Shown here piece after piece: positions 34,103 to 43,081 of a stretch of 64,000 nt of DNA. A program made the translations under genes and the position numbers. The notes under the pieces were generated by a model. It did not search any database. It saw only the letters and a list, made by a program, of their open reading frames with translations, and was not told where the DNA came from. Every line of letters starts with the position of its first letter. Within the stretch, counting starts at the first letter, position 1. Source of the stretch: Sneathiella chungangensis (GTDB lineage: Bacteria > Pseudomonadota > Alphaproteobacteria > Sneathiellales > Sneathiellaceae); assembly GCF_009882935.1 (NCBI RefSeq), contig NZ_WTVA01000004.1:369117-433116 (forward strand), written 5' to 3'.

Positions 34103-35350
34103 TTACCGGTGGATTTCGAATATCACGACGTCGATTGTTTGCTGGCGAAAGCCGGCCTCGCAATATTGCAAATAGAATTCCCACATGCGCTTGAACCGCT
34201 CATCGAAGCCGAGTGGCTCGATCTGGTCCCATTTCTCAAGGAATTTCTCTTTCCAGATTTTTAGCGTTGCAGCGTAATCCGCGCCGAACTCCTCCGCAAT
34301 ATGTGCAGTAAGTCCATTCCTCGCGGCTGCATCGATGAAGGCGGTCTTGGACGGCAGCTGACCGCCCGGAAAAATATATCGCTGTATAAAATCAGCTGAC
34401 TTTCGATAATTTTCGTAGCGGTCATCGGCGATGGTGATCACCTGGACGACGGCGCGTCCGCCGTCCTTGAGGTTGCGTTTTATTGTCTGAAAATAGCTGT
34501 CCCAGTTTTCTTCGCCCACCGCCTCGAACATTTCAATCGAGACAATGGCATCGAAACTTCCAGCCTGGTCGCGATAGTCGCGGAAATGGAATCTGGTTTG
34601 ATCTTCCATTCTTAAATGGCGGGCTTGTGCTTTGGCGTAGCCGAGCTGTTCTTCGGAAAGCGTAATGCCATCAATCGTCGCGCCATAGTCCGTCGCGGCG
34701 AGACGGGCAAACCCGCCCCAGCCACATCCGATTTCGAGAATTTTCGCGCCATCACCGATGTTCGCGAGATCGGCAATGCGCCGATATTTTTGCAATTGTG
34801 CCTCTTCAAGCGGCTGGTCCGGATGATCGAACAAGGCCGCCGAATAGGTCATGGTCCCGTCAAGCCAGTGACGGTAGAAACTGTTCCCAAGGTCGTAGTG
34901 ATAGGCAATATTTCGTCGGCTGCCCGAGCGGCTGTTGCGCGCGCGCAGATGCCGCATGAAATTGACGAAACCGGAGAGCCATTTGCCGACCATCGCGGAT
35001 TTCAAGGCGGCTTCATTCCGGAGCGCCAGCTCTATGAGGCCCGTCACATTATCGCAAGACCAGTCACCGTCAATATAGCTCTCGCCAAGTCCGATCCCAC
35101 CTGACTGAAGAATCCGCTTGGCGGCACGGGCGCGGTGAAGTTGAACCGAGACTTCCGGCAAATCGTCGTCTTTCTCGCCAAAGCAAATCTGCTGGCCCGA
35201 GGGCAGGGTAAGCGCTAGGCGGCCGACCGCGAGCCGAGACAGCGCCATCGTCAACGCCTTCAGCCACGGATCGCGCAATCGCAGTTGCGCAGAAATTCCA
35301 TCCTGTTGACCGCTCCCTATGAGGCGGGTTTGCGACGTGACGTCAGTCAT
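34103..35350 (-). CDS. cfa: Cyclopropane-fatty-acyl-phospholipid synthase family methyltransferase
   Basis: This is a 415-residue CFA-type SAM methyltransferase that modifies unsaturated acyl chains of membrane phospholipids. Seen are the N-terminal lipid-binding domain, NIAYHYDLGNSFYRHWLDGTM, the SAM site LEIGCGWGG at residues 205-213, SIEMFEAVGEENW and the C-terminal FIQRYIFPGGQLPS. It is the last gene of the FAD oxidoreductase-DUF1365-cfa operon, which is transcribed from an RpoE-type promoter. In Rhodobacter, homologues of this operon are induced by singlet oxygen and some take part in furan fatty acid formation; whether this one makes cyclopropane or a methylated precursor is open. Confidence 0.92.
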   Translation of the reverse strand: MTDVTSQTRLIGSGQQDGISAQLRLRDPWLKALTMALSRLAVGRLALTLPSGQQICFGEKDDDLPEVSVQLHRARAAKRILQSGGIGLGESYIDGDWSCDNVTGLIELALRNEAALKSAMVGKWLSGFVNFMRHLRARNSRSGSRRNIAYHYDLGNSFYRHWLDGTMTYSAALFDHPDQPLEEAQLQKYRRIADLANIGDGAKILEIGCGWGGFARLAATDYGATIDGITLSEEQLGYAKAQARHLRMEDQTRFHFRDYRDQAGSFDAIVSIEMFEAVGEENWDSYFQTIKRNLKDGGRAVVQVITIADDRYENYRKSADFIQRYIFPGGQLPSKTAFIDAAARNGLTAHIAEEFGADYAATLKIWKEKFLEKWDQIEPLGFDERFKRMWEFYLQYCEAGFRQQTIDVVIFEIHR

Positions 35351-36151
35351 TCATTTCTCCTGAGTCTTTTCGATCAAAGGCGGGTTGACTTCGGGCAAGC
35401 GTATCGCATTCTCCGTTGATCGCTTCACAAGCTTCACTCCTTTCAGGAAGAGTTTTAACGCCTCCCAATGGATGCCGGCGATCACTTTGAGGCTGTTGAA
35501 CGGCAACCTTACCAAGGCGGCGGCAAGATGGCGGCGATCAAGGGGGGCGCGGTCGCCGACGAAGGACGCGTTCAGGATCGGTTGTTCCTCGGTGAACTGG
35601 CGGATTGAAAGGGCAATCGTTTCGCCCGGCGGCAGGACGGAAAAGTCGTAGCGGCAGTTCATGGGCAGGAAGGGGGAGACATAGAATTCCTTCCGGCATG
35701 TCTGCCGTATCAGGCCATTTCTGCCTGCCGTACAGGCGGGAAGGACATAGCTGTGTCGCTCCCCAAAAGTGTTGCTCACCGCATAGACAAGGGCGACAAG
35801 ATTCTCGTCCTTGTCGAAGCAGTAATATGTGCTGAGGGGGTTGAAGGAATATCCGAAAATTCGCGGAATGCAGAGAAGCCGGACAGAAGCAACCGCGCCA
35901 TCGAGCCCGTTCTGCAGCAGGCTGTCGAGGACATATGCTTTCAGATCAGCGGGACTCCGGGCGCCGAAATCCTTCTCGGAAAAGGAAACAAGATTGCGGC
36001 GGTTTATCGAGAAAAAGGGAATATGCTCACTGATTTCCCCGAGTTCGTCGAGGTCTATCAGCAGATAGAAGATCTTGTAATTCAGGCTATGCCCCACAGG
36101 CTGAAGACGGCGGTGGCTGACGGTTCCGTTATAAAGGGCACTCTTTCGCAT
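35351..36151 (-). CDS. DUF1365 domain protein
   Basis: This is a 266-residue member of DUF1365. It starts SALYNGTVSHRRLQPVGHSLNYKIFYLLIDLDEL, and the characteristic central segment is CIPRIFGYSFNPLSTYYCFD, followed by VSNTFGERHSYVLP and KEFYVSPFLPM. No biochemical activity is firmly known for the family. It almost always lies between an FAD-dependent amine-oxidase-like gene and cfa, as here, with 5-base and 0-base gaps, so a role in modifying or stabilising unsaturated membrane lipids under photo-oxidative stress is inferred. Confidence 0.92.
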   Translation of the reverse strand: MRKSALYNGTVSHRRLQPVGHSLNYKIFYLLIDLDELGEISEHIPFFSINRRNLVSFSEKDFGARSPADLKAYVLDSLLQNGLDGAVASVRLLCIPRIFGYSFNPLSTYYCFDKDENLVALVYAVSNTFGERHSYVLPACTAGRNGLIRQTCRKEFYVSPFLPMNCRYDFSVLPPGETIALSIRQFTEEQPILNASFVGDRAPLDRRHLAAALVRLPFNSLKVIAGIHWEALKLFLKGVKLVKRSTENAIRLPEVNPPLIEKTQEK

Positions 36152-36156
36152 TGTCG

Positions 36157-37488
36157 TTACGCGACCTGTGAAAACGGAAGGCCGTTTCCATCCTTCGGAA
36201 GGTAGATGCGCGACGCTGCGGGATCACTTTGCCAGGGGCGCTTCTCTCCGCCCAGGGCTTCGGCGGCGGCAAGACCGGACTGGATGCCGTCTTCGTGAAA
36301 ACCGTAGCCGAAATAGCTGCCGCAGAACCAGAGGTTCTTCTGACCCTGCAAATTCCACAGCATTTTCTGTGCGGCCATTGCGGCATTGTCGAAAAGCGGA
36401 TGATCATAGGGAAAACTGCGAATCACGGTTCCCTCGCGAGGCTCATGGGCCGGGTTGAGCGTTACAAAATAGTCGGTGCCGGTCTTCAGGTTTTGCAGCA
36501 GGTTCATCCAGTAGCTGACGCATAGGCTTGCTTTGCCGCCCGGTTGGGCCGGCTGCGCACCAAGATAGTTCCAGCTCGCCCATGCCTTCCTCCGTTTCGG
36601 CATCAGGGTAGGGTCGCGATGAAGGATTGCAAGATTCTTCTCATAAGCGAAGGCGCCGAGCAGCTTCCGGTGCGCCGGCGTCGGTTCCGCCAACATCGCC
36701 AATGCCTGATCAGCATGGGTTGCGATCACCACGTCGTCAAATTTCTGAACATGGCCGTCCCGGCATTCGACGAGAACGGAATTTATGTCCGTGTGGATTT
36801 TGGCGACGGCACTATTGAGACGGATATGCCCCTTCAGAATGTCGGCTATGGCCATCACATACTGGCGGCTGCCGCCGGTCACGGTGCGCCATTCCGGTCG
36901 ATCCTTCAGCTGCAGCAGGCCATGGTTGCGGCAAAACCGGATAAAGGCCGCCGCCGGATAATCCAGCATGTCGGCGGTCGGCGTCGACCAAATCGCTGCC
37001 CCCATGGGCAGCAGATGCTGGTCCGTAAAGGCCTCCCCGTAATTGCCTTTCGCAAGAACGTCGCGAAGTGTCCAGTGGTTGTTTTCCGCAAGCTCAAGCA
37101 GGTCCGGGGCCTCGCGGTAAAATCTGAGGACGTCGCGGATCATGCCCCAGTAGGCGGGTTTGAACAGGTTTGTCTTCTGGGCGAACATGGTTGCGAGTGA
37201 CGTTCCGGCATATTCCGTCGCCCCGCCGTTCAGCGACACGCTGAAGGACATGCCCGTCGCCTCGGTTGCGATCCCGAGATGATCGAAGAACGCAACAAGG
37301 TTCGGGTAGTTCATCTTGTTATACACAATGAAACCGGTGTCGATCGCCACGCCTTCAACGTCAACAGTATTGCTGTGGCCGCCCAGACGGTCATCCTTCT
37401 CGAACAGCGTCACGTCGTGGTTGCGGGCGAGCAGCCAGGCCGCCGACAATCCGGAAATTCCGCTTCCGATCACTGCAATTTTTTTCAT
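36157..37488 (-). CDS. FAD-dependent oxidoreductase (amine oxidase-like), RpoE regulon
   Basis: This is a 443-residue flavoprotein with the Rossmann site IAVIGSGISGLSAAWLLAR at the N terminus, then FEKDDRLGGHSNTVDVEGVAIDTGFIVYN as in the NAD/FAD-dependent amine oxidase-like family. The C-terminal FAD contact reads LWFCGSYFGYGFHEDGIQSGLAAAEAL. It is the first gene of the operon with DUF1365 and cfa. Homologues in Rhodobacter belong to the RpoE singlet-oxygen regulon and have been linked with desaturation steps of furan fatty acid synthesis; I give that role as inference. Its promoter is the minus-strand TGATCC-N16-CGTAGG just upstream. Confidence 0.9.
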   Translation of the reverse strand: MKKIAVIGSGISGLSAAWLLARNHDVTLFEKDDRLGGHSNTVDVEGVAIDTGFIVYNKMNYPNLVAFFDHLGIATEATGMSFSVSLNGGATEYAGTSLATMFAQKTNLFKPAYWGMIRDVLRFYREAPDLLELAENNHWTLRDVLAKGNYGEAFTDQHLLPMGAAIWSTPTADMLDYPAAAFIRFCRNHGLLQLKDRPEWRTVTGGSRQYVMAIADILKGHIRLNSAVAKIHTDINSVLVECRDGHVQKFDDVVIATHADQALAMLAEPTPAHRKLLGAFAYEKNLAILHRDPTLMPKRRKAWASWNYLGAQPAQPGGKASLCVSYWMNLLQNLKTGTDYFVTLNPAHEPREGTVIRSFPYDHPLFDNAAMAAQKMLWNLQGQKNLWFCGSYFGYGFHEDGIQSGLAAAEALGGEKRPWQSDPAASRIYLPKDGNGLPFSQVA

Positions 37489-37522
37489 CTATCCATCCAG
37501 TGGCACATCTTTATTGTCCAAT

Positions 37523-37550
37523 CCTACGCTGTTTGCGCCGGTGTGGATCA
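37523..37550 (-). promoter_or_regulatory. ECF11 (RpoE) promoter of the FAD-DUF1365-cfa operon
   Basis: On the minus strand TGATCC (complement of 37545-37550) and CGTAGG (complement of 37523-37528) are 16 bases apart, about 35 bases before the FAD oxidoreductase start. It lies back-to-back with the rpoE promoter in the same 161-base gap. Confidence 0.8.
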
Positions 37551-37568
37551 CAAAAAGTTCGCCTGGAA

Positions 37569-37596
37569 TGATCCGATTACGAGAATCGGCCGTAAT
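37569..37596 (+). promoter_or_regulatory. ECF11 (RpoE) autoregulatory promoter of rpoE-chrR
   Basis: TGATCC at 37569-37574 and CGTAAT at 37591-37596 are 16 bases apart, about 53 bases before the rpoE start. The same element in front of the sigma factor's own gene indicates positive autoregulation, as in Rhodobacter sphaeroides. Confidence 0.82.
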
Positions 37597-37649
37597 AGGG
37601 TAAACTGAAGCGTGAAAGACAAAGGCGGCTGGAGTTGTTAAAGGCAAGC

Positions 37650-38243
37650 ATGACGTCAGCGGACGGTATCAGGCAAGACGCGGCAGCGGACAAGGCTCGT
37701 TCAGAAGAACTTGAACGGGACCTTCTGGCTGTGGCGAACACGCGGGATTTGCAGGCATTCAAACGGCTGTTTGCGAATTTCGCGCCGCGTCTCAAGTTTT
37801 TCCTGGTGAAACGGGGAATGACCGAAAATACCGCTGAAGACGTTATGCAGGAAACCATGTTGAAGGTCTGGCGCAAGGCCATGCTGTTCGACGGGACCAA
37901 AGCGTCTGCGTCAACCTGGATCTATACGATCGCGAGGAATGTCAGAATAGACAGGCTGAGGAAGGAGCTGCGTCCAGAGCCCGATCCGAATGACCCTTGT
38001 TTCGTTCCGGATGATCCGGAAACCGGTGAGCAGGCGATGAGCCGCAAGCAGGACCGGGAGCGCATCAGGAAGGCGATGTCTGTTCTGCCGCCAGATCAGA
38101 TGACGATTATTAAAATGTCTTTTTTTGAGGAAAAATCGCACGGAGAAATCAGCAGCGAGCTGAATATTCCCCTCGGCACCGTCAAGTCCAGAATGCGACT
38201 TGCCTTCGGGAAAATCCGTGCGGAACTGGAGGTCACATCATGA
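37650..38243 (+). CDS. rpoE: ECF11-type RNA polymerase sigma factor
   Basis: This is a 197-residue extracytoplasmic-function sigma factor. I use ATG 37650, with AAAGG five to six bases upstream, rather than the TTG 15 bases earlier. Region 2 is seen in RLFANFAPRLKFFLVKRGM...AEDVMQETMLKVWRKA and STWIYTIARNVRIDRLRKE; region 4 is in LPPDQMTIIKMSFFEEKSHGEISSELNIPLGTVKSRMRLAF. It is coupled by ATGA overlap to chrR, the matching zinc anti-sigma factor. Together they form the singlet-oxygen-responsive RpoE-ChrR switch, which should activate the three TGATCC-N16-CGTA promoters nearby. Confidence 0.95.
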   Translation: MTSADGIRQDAAADKARSEELERDLLAVANTRDLQAFKRLFANFAPRLKFFLVKRGMTENTAEDVMQETMLKVWRKAMLFDGTKASASTWIYTIARNVRIDRLRKELRPEPDPNDPCFVPDDPETGEQAMSRKQDRERIRKAMSVLPPDQMTIIKMSFFEEKSHGEISSELNIPLGTVKSRMRLAFGKIRAELEVTS

Positions 38244-38911
38244 ACATACGGCACCATGTTGGCGACGATACGCTGATGGCCTATGTCAACGGAACGCTTC
38301 CCGAAGCGCTCTCTGTGGTTGTCGCCACGCATCTTGCAATTTGCCCGGATTGCCGGCGAAGCGTTGCGATGATGGAAGATATGGCGGGACTTCTTTTAAT
38401 GGAGTCCGAACCAGCGGAACTTTTGGCCGCCGAAAAGTCGCTCGCCGAGATATTCGAGGGCGGCGAGGAACAGGCCCCGGCCAGTGACGACAAGGCTGTG
38501 TCTGCCGACCGTTATCATACCGGTGTGCCCCGGCCGCTTGCGGACCGGATGCCGACGTCGCTCGATAATATTCCGTGGCGGTCGCTCCTTCCCGGGATAA
38601 GCCATTATCCGCTTGCGCGCGGCAGTGCCGGTAAGGGGAAGGGGACACTTCGCCTGCTGAAGATTGCGCCGGGCAAGACAATTCCGGTGCATAGCCACAC
38701 AGGGCAGGAATTGACGCTGATTCTCCGCGGATCCTACATCGACGACCTCGGCCGGTTTCAGGAGGGCGATATCGCCGATCTTGACAGCGATATCCAGCAC
38801 CAGCCGGTTGCGGATACGGCAGCCGATTGTATCTGCCTGATCGCAACAGATGCGCCGCTCAAATTCTCGGGCTTTTTCAGCCGCCTCCTGCAACCGGTTT
38901 TCGGCATTTAA
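38240..38911 (+). CDS. chrR: ChrR family anti-sigma factor, zinc cupin
   Basis: This is a 223-residue anti-sigma factor that holds RpoE inactive until singlet oxygen or organic hydroperoxide is sensed. The N-terminal zinc anti-sigma domain has ligands His6, His31, Cys35 and Cys38, the same positions as in Rhodobacter ChrR. The C-terminal cupin has His151, His153, Glu157 and His187, spaced exactly like Rhodobacter His141/143, Glu147 and His177 with a shift of ten residues. Both zinc sites therefore look intact. It overlaps rpoE by four bases. Confidence 0.95.
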   Translation: MNIRHHVGDDTLMAYVNGTLPEALSVVVATHLAICPDCRRSVAMMEDMAGLLLMESEPAELLAAEKSLAEIFEGGEEQAPASDDKAVSADRYHTGVPRPLADRMPTSLDNIPWRSLLPGISHYPLARGSAGKGKGTLRLLKIAPGKTIPVHSHTGQELTLILRGSYIDDLGRFQEGDIADLDSDIQHQPVADTAADCICLIATDAPLKFSGFFSRLLQPVFGI

Positions 38912-38996
38912 CCGAACCCTGAGCGCCAAATTTCACCTCGGCAGGCCTCTCTGAGGCCGCCCTCTTATACTCCTTTTTCGATAAGTTTTGCAGAAA

Positions 38997-39009
38997 TGAC
39001 AAATTGTCA
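38997..39009. promoter_or_regulatory. Palindrome upstream of the Cache protein
   Basis: TGACAAATTGTCA is a palindrome around a single central base, and the symmetry extends imperfectly outward as GAAA/TTTC. It lies in the 185-base gap after chrR, about 90 bases before the Cache gene, in an unusually AT-rich stretch that likely holds its promoter. It is an operator candidate for an unknown regulator. Confidence 0.35.
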
Positions 39010-39096
39010 ATTTCATTAGCAATCTTTTAATAAATTTCTCTCTATTAATGATTTGTCCTCGCAAGGATCAATTAAATCTAGAATTAGGAGTGAAGC

Positions 39097-39549
39097 ATGT
39101 TCCGTGTAATGTCTCTCGTTTTGAGTCTCGGTGTTTTTCTCGTTGCCGGCGTCGCGAATGCCGCTGACAAGAAAGAGACTGTCGTCGAAATGATGAACGG
39201 CGCAGTAGCGCATTATGAACAGGTAGGCCAGGATCAGGCCTTCCAGGATTTCGCAGTCAAAGGTAGTGACTACAATAAGGGCGAATATTATGTTTTTGTC
39301 ACTGAAATCAAAGACGGTAATCTGATTTTCCATGGCGCCAACGAAAAGCTGGTCGGCAAGAATCTCGAAAAGCTGAAAGACACGGACGGCAAACCGTTTG
39401 TTGTTGAGATGCGTGAAGTTGCCGAGGGCCCGGGCGTCGGTTGGGTTGACTACAAATGGACCCATCCGGAAACCAAGAAAATTGCCCAGAAGCATACCTA
39501 TGTTAAGCGCTCTGGCGATGTCTATTTCGGCATCGGCTACTTCGACTAA
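39097..39549 (+). CDS. Secreted single-Cache-domain protein
   Basis: This is a 150-residue periplasmic protein. Residues 1-22 form a signal peptide (MFRVMSLVLSLGVFLVAGVANA). The mature part is a type-2 single Cache sensor domain: EYYVFVTEIKDGNLIFHGANEKLVGKNLEKLKDTDGKPFV, then GVGWVDYKWTHPETKKIAQKHTYVKR and GDVYFGIGY. Such domains usually form the sensing part of chemoreceptors or kinases; here it is a free soluble protein. AGGAG precedes the start. It is 77 bases ahead of a chemoreceptor gene, so it may bind a ligand and present it to that receptor, but it might also work alone. Confidence 0.85.
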   Translation: MFRVMSLVLSLGVFLVAGVANAADKKETVVEMMNGAVAHYEQVGQDQAFQDFAVKGSDYNKGEYYVFVTEIKDGNLIFHGANEKLVGKNLEKLKDTDGKPFVVEMREVAEGPGVGWVDYKWTHPETKKIAQKHTYVKRSGDVYFGIGYFD

Positions 39550-39626
39550 CAGACATTTTTCTTAGTGCGGTCGCGTCACGCGGCCGTACTAAACCTTTCA
39601 TTCGCGAGTTGAGAAGGTAGAGGCTC

Positions 39627-41408
39627 ATGAGCGTCCAGAATCTGAAAATATCCACGAAACTATTTATTGCGCCGATGATTTTCGTCGCCTCCCTGATTGT
39701 GCTGGGCGTCGTCGCTTACGTCGGTTTGAAGGATACGCAGTCCACCATGGTTGACCTGCACAAGCAGGACACCCAGAAGATTGGCGCGGCCCTCCGCTTT
39801 CAGCGCGACCTGCAGGCTTTCAATGGTGGCCTGTTTCGCCTTATTTCGGAAACCACTGCCGGCGTAGACGAAGAAAAGCTCGCCAAAGAACGGGAAACCG
39901 ACCTGGCAACGCTCGCCAAATTGACAGATGCCTTCAACGGTGCCGTTGAAAATGGCCGGTTTACCGAAGCTGAACTGGAAATCCTGACGAAAGCGCAGAA
40001 AGAGTTGAAAAGTTACAGCGTCGCTGCCGCTGAAGTTATCGAGATGACAGAGCTCGATACTTCGACGTCTGTGATTATGATGGTCGATACCGACCAGCAA
40101 TTCCGCACGATGTACAAGACGCTGGACGAAATGACAGCGCTCTGGAGTGCCGCGGGTGAGGCGTCGATGGCACATGCCGTGTCCACGGTCGACAACACAG
40201 TTATCACCTTCATTATTATCGCCGCGATTGCGCTGGCGATCTCCGGGGCGGTTTCCTATGCCACGATGCGCATGATCACCCGGCCTATCGGCGGAATTAC
40301 CCAGGTTATGGCGAAGCTCGCCGAAGGCGACAATACGGTTGAAATTGATGCCCAGGACCGGAAGGATGAGATTGGCGAAATGGCGCGGGCGGTCCAGGTG
40401 TTCAAGGACAACGCGCTTGAACGCCAAAGGCTGGAAGCAGATGCGAAACGCGCGGCCGAGGAACGGGCGGAGCATGAGCGTCTTGAGCTTGAGCGCAACG
40501 CCAAGCGAGAAGCCGATGAACGCGCCCGCGAGCAGGCAGAGAACGCGGCCAAGCAGGCTCGGGCCGAAAAAATCTCGAACCTGATCATGACGTTCGAGGG
40601 CCGGGTGCAAGAAGTCATGGAGACGGTGATCCGGGCAGTCCGCGAATTGCAGGACACGGCCAATTCCATGACGGCAACGGCCGGAATGTCGCAGGAGCTT
40701 GCTGAAGCCGTGGCCATGGCCTCAGGTGAGGCATCCGCCAATGTGCAGACAGTTGCCTCCGCGGCGGAGGAGTTGACGTCTTCGATCAACGAGATCAGCC
40801 GCCAGGTCCAGCAGGCGAATAATGTCTCTGAGCAGGCAGTGACGGAAGCGGCCAACAGCACGAGTTCGGTGTCGCGCCTTGCGGAAACGGCGAAGAAGAT
40901 CAGCGATGTGGTCAACATGATCAATGACATCGCGGGTCAGACCAACCTTCTTGCCCTCAACGCGACGATCGAGGCGGCGCGCGCCGGTGAGGCGGGCAAG
41001 GGCTTCGCGGTTGTAGCGTCCGAAGTGAAGAGCCTCGCCACACAGACGGCGCGGGCGACGGAGGAGATCGGCGGCCAGATCAACGATATGCAGACGGCAA
41101 CGGAAGAAGCCGTCTCGGCGATCGGCAATATCGACGGGGTGATCAACACGATCCGGGAAAGCACCGTTAGTATCTCCTCGGCGATTGAGGAGCAAAGCGC
41201 GGCGACGAACGAAATTTCCCGGAATGTGCAGGAAGCATCCGGCGGAACGACGCAGGTGTCTGCGAAGATCGGCGAAGTTTCGGCGAAAGCGGGAGAGACC
41301 GGCGCGGCGGCATCGCAGGTACTTGCGGCCTCCACCCGGCTCGAGGAACTCTCCGGAAATCTCCGTTCTGATATCGAAACCTTCCTCAAGGAAGTGCGGG
41401 CCGCCTAG
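39627..41408 (+). CDS. Methyl-accepting chemotaxis protein
   Basis: This is a 593-residue chemoreceptor. It has transmembrane helix 1 at about residues 11-33 and a periplasmic helical domain to about 190, with no Cache domain of its own. Helix 2 is [15 protein letters not shown], followed by a HAMP domain and a long charged coiled coil (about 255-315, rich in Ala, Glu and Arg). The signalling tip is [40 protein letters not shown], which couples to CheA and CheW. It lacks an obvious C-terminal CheR-binding pentapeptide. The Cache protein encoded just upstream could be its ligand partner. A terminator closes the transcript. Confidence 0.93.
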   Translation: MSVQNLKISTKLFIAPMIFVASLIVLGVVAYVGLKDTQSTMVDLHKQDTQKIGAALRFQRDLQAFNGGLFRLISETTAGVDEEKLAKERETDLATLAKLTDAFNGAVENGRFTEAELEILTKAQKELKSYSVAAAEVIEMTELDTSTSVIMMVDTDQQFRTMYKTLDEMTALWSAAGEASMAHAVSTVDNTVITFIIIAAIALAISGAVSYATMRMITRPIGGITQVMAKLAEGDNTVEIDAQDRKDEIGEMARAVQVFKDNALERQRLEADAKRAAEERAEHERLELERNAKREADERAREQAENAAKQARAEKISNLIMTFEGRVQEVMETVIRAVRELQDTANSMTATAGMSQELAEAVAMASGEASANVQTVASAAEELTSSINEISRQVQQANNVSEQAVTEAANSTSSVSRLAETAKKISDVVNMINDIAGQTNLLALNATIEAARAGEAGKGFAVVASEVKSLATQTARATEEIGGQINDMQTATEEAVSAIGNIDGVINTIRESTVSISSAIEEQSAATNEISRNVQEASGGTTQVSAKIGEVSAKAGETGAAASQVLAASTRLEELSGNLRSDIETFLKEVRAA

Positions 41409-41443
41409 CGACGCGACCGGAAAACTTCGACCAACAATAGAGA

Positions 41444-41479
41444 AGCGGTTCATGGTAATAATCCATGGGCCGCTTTTTT
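41444..41479 (+). terminator. Rho-independent terminator of the chemoreceptor gene
   Basis: AGCGGTTCATGG (41444-41455) pairs with CCATGGGCCGCT (41463-41474) over 12 positions, two of them G-U, and is followed by a run of T at 41474-41479. It is 36 bases after the stop codon. Confidence 0.9.
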
Positions 41480-41515
41480 ATGCACGCCCTATCCCGTCAT
41501 CCAAAGTGGCGCAGC

Positions 41516-41529
41516 TTGACTCTGATCAA
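41516..41529. promoter_or_regulatory. FNR/CRP-family box TTGAC-N4-ATCAA
   Basis: TTGACTCTGATCAA matches nine of ten defined positions of the FNR consensus TTGAT-N4-ATCAA and lies 58 bases before the phosphorylase start codon. It would place an activator such as FnrL, ANR or DNR at a usual distance for class II activation. A second box of the same kind precedes the next operon. Confidence 0.7.
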
Positions 41530-41587
41530 GGCGATCGATCAAATTGCGGGTTAAACAGAGGTGAAATGAAGGGGCGCCATCCGGACT

Positions 41588-43081
41588 ATGCTGAAACTCA
41601 AGCGCATCGCCATCGATACTTACCGCGATAATGTCGCTTTTCTTGCGCGCAAGTGCCGTCATTACCGTCCGGAAGAGTTTCAGGCGTTGAAAAAAATCGA
41701 GATCATGAATGATCATCATCATCTCCTGGCGTCCCTGCTGGTGGTGGATGACGATCAGATTGTCGGGCCGGATGAACTCGGCCTGTCGGAGCAGGCCTTC
41801 CGCCGGATCGGGCTTGTCGAAGGGACAACGGTATCCATCGCGCCCGCGGAACCGCCCGAAAGCGTGGAATTCCTGCGCAACAAGATCCATGGTCATACGC
41901 TTGATTCAGGCCAGATTCGCGGGATCATCACGGATATCGCGAATTACCGCTATTCGGAGCGGGAGATCGCCGCCTTTCTAGTCTCCTGCGCCGGTTTCAT
42001 GACGACCTCCGAAATGCTCTCCCTGACGAGCGCGATGGCGGAAGTCGGGACGCAGCTCCATTGGGACGCGCCGGTCGTTGTCGACAAGCATTGCATCGGC
42101 GGCATTCCGGGGAACCGCACGTCGATGATTATCGTGCCGATTGTCGCGGCCCATGGCCTGACCATCCCCAAAACTTCCTCGCGCGCCATTACGTCGCCGG
42201 CCGGGACGGCGGATACCATGGAAGTGCTGGCCAACGTTGATCTGTCATTGCCGGAAATGCGGCGCGTCGTCGAGGAATGCAAGGGCTGCGTCGTCTGGGG
42301 CGGTCATGTCAATTTGTCCCCCGCCGACGATATACTGATCTCGGTCGAGCGGCCGCTGGCCATCGATACGCGTGAACAGATGGTCGCCTCGATCCTGTCG
42401 AAGAAGCTTGCCGCCGGGTCGACCCATCTGCTGATCGATCTGCCGATTGGACCGTCGGCCAAAGTCCGGGGGCATGCCGACGCCATGCGGCTTCGCAAAC
42501 TCTTCGAATATGTCGGCGATCAGGTTGGCCTGGCCATTGACGTCACGGTGACGGACGGCGAGCAGCCGATTGGCAATGGTATCGGTCCCGTGCTGGAGGC
42601 GCGCGATGTCATGGCGGTATTGCGCCGGGAGCCGGATGCGCCCAGGGATTTGCGCGAAAAATCGCTGCGGATGGCGGGGATGCTTCTCGAATCCGACCCG
42701 GCCCTTCGCGGCGGCGCCGGTTATGCGCGGGCGCAGGAGATTCTGGACAGCGGCGCGGCGCTTGAAAAGATGGAACAGATTATCGAGGCGCAAGGAAAAG
42801 CCGCGACGGCCGCCTGCGTCGGGGAATTGACCCAGGACGTGTTGGCGCCCTGTGACGGTTCGGTAACGGCGATTGACTGTTACCGCCTCGCGCGTCTCGC
42901 CCGGCTTGCCGGCGCGCCGATGGACAAGGGGGCGGGGATCGATCTATTCAAAAAGATCGGCGATGTGGTCAGCGAGGGAGAACCGCTTTACCGCATTCAT
43001 GCCTGTTTCAAATCGGACTATAAATTCGCGGTTAATTTTGCGGGCGAGGGCAGTGGCTATAGGATCGGCGGTTCCGCATGA
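41588..43081 (+). CDS. AMP/thymidine phosphorylase family protein
   Basis: This is a 497-residue nucleoside/nucleotide phosphorylase. It has the extra N-terminal domain (about residues 1-85) found in archaeal AMP phosphorylase and absent from ordinary DeoA. The catalytic core shows [26 protein letters not shown] and [23 protein letters not shown], plus RGHADAMRL and the C-terminal barrel-sandwich domain ending in [13 protein letters not shown]. It probably phosphorolyses AMP or other NMPs to base and ribose 1,5-bisphosphate. It is followed without gap by PRPP synthetase and a beta-CASP nuclease (ATGA overlaps), suggesting a nucleotide salvage unit. Confidence 0.88.
   Translation: MLKLKRIAIDTYRDNVAFLARKCRHYRPEEFQALKKIEIMNDHHHLLASLLVVDDDQIVGPDELGLSEQAFRRIGLVEGTTVSIAPAEPPESVEFLRNKIHGHTLDSGQIRGIITDIANYRYSEREIAAFLVSCAGFMTTSEMLSLTSAMAEVGTQLHWDAPVVVDKHCIGGIPGNRTSMIIVPIVAAHGLTIPKTSSRAITSPAGTADTMEVLANVDLSLPEMRRVVEECKGCVVWGGHVNLSPADDILISVERPLAIDTREQMVASILSKKLAAGSTHLLIDLPIGPSAKVRGHADAMRLRKLFEYVGDQVGLAIDVTVTDGEQPIGNGIGPVLEARDVMAVLRREPDAPRDLREKSLRMAGMLLESDPALRGGAGYARAQEILDSGAALEKMEQIIEAQGKAATAACVGELTQDVLAPCDGSVTAIDCYRLARLARLAGAPMDKGAGIDLFKKIGDVVSEGEPLYRIHACFKSDYKFAVNFAGEGSGYRIGGSA

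Noticed and set aside
39660-40610. 316-codon minus-strand open frame within the chemoreceptor
   Set aside because: It is a shadow of the GC-rich third codon positions of the receptor, which has HAMP and signalling motifs.
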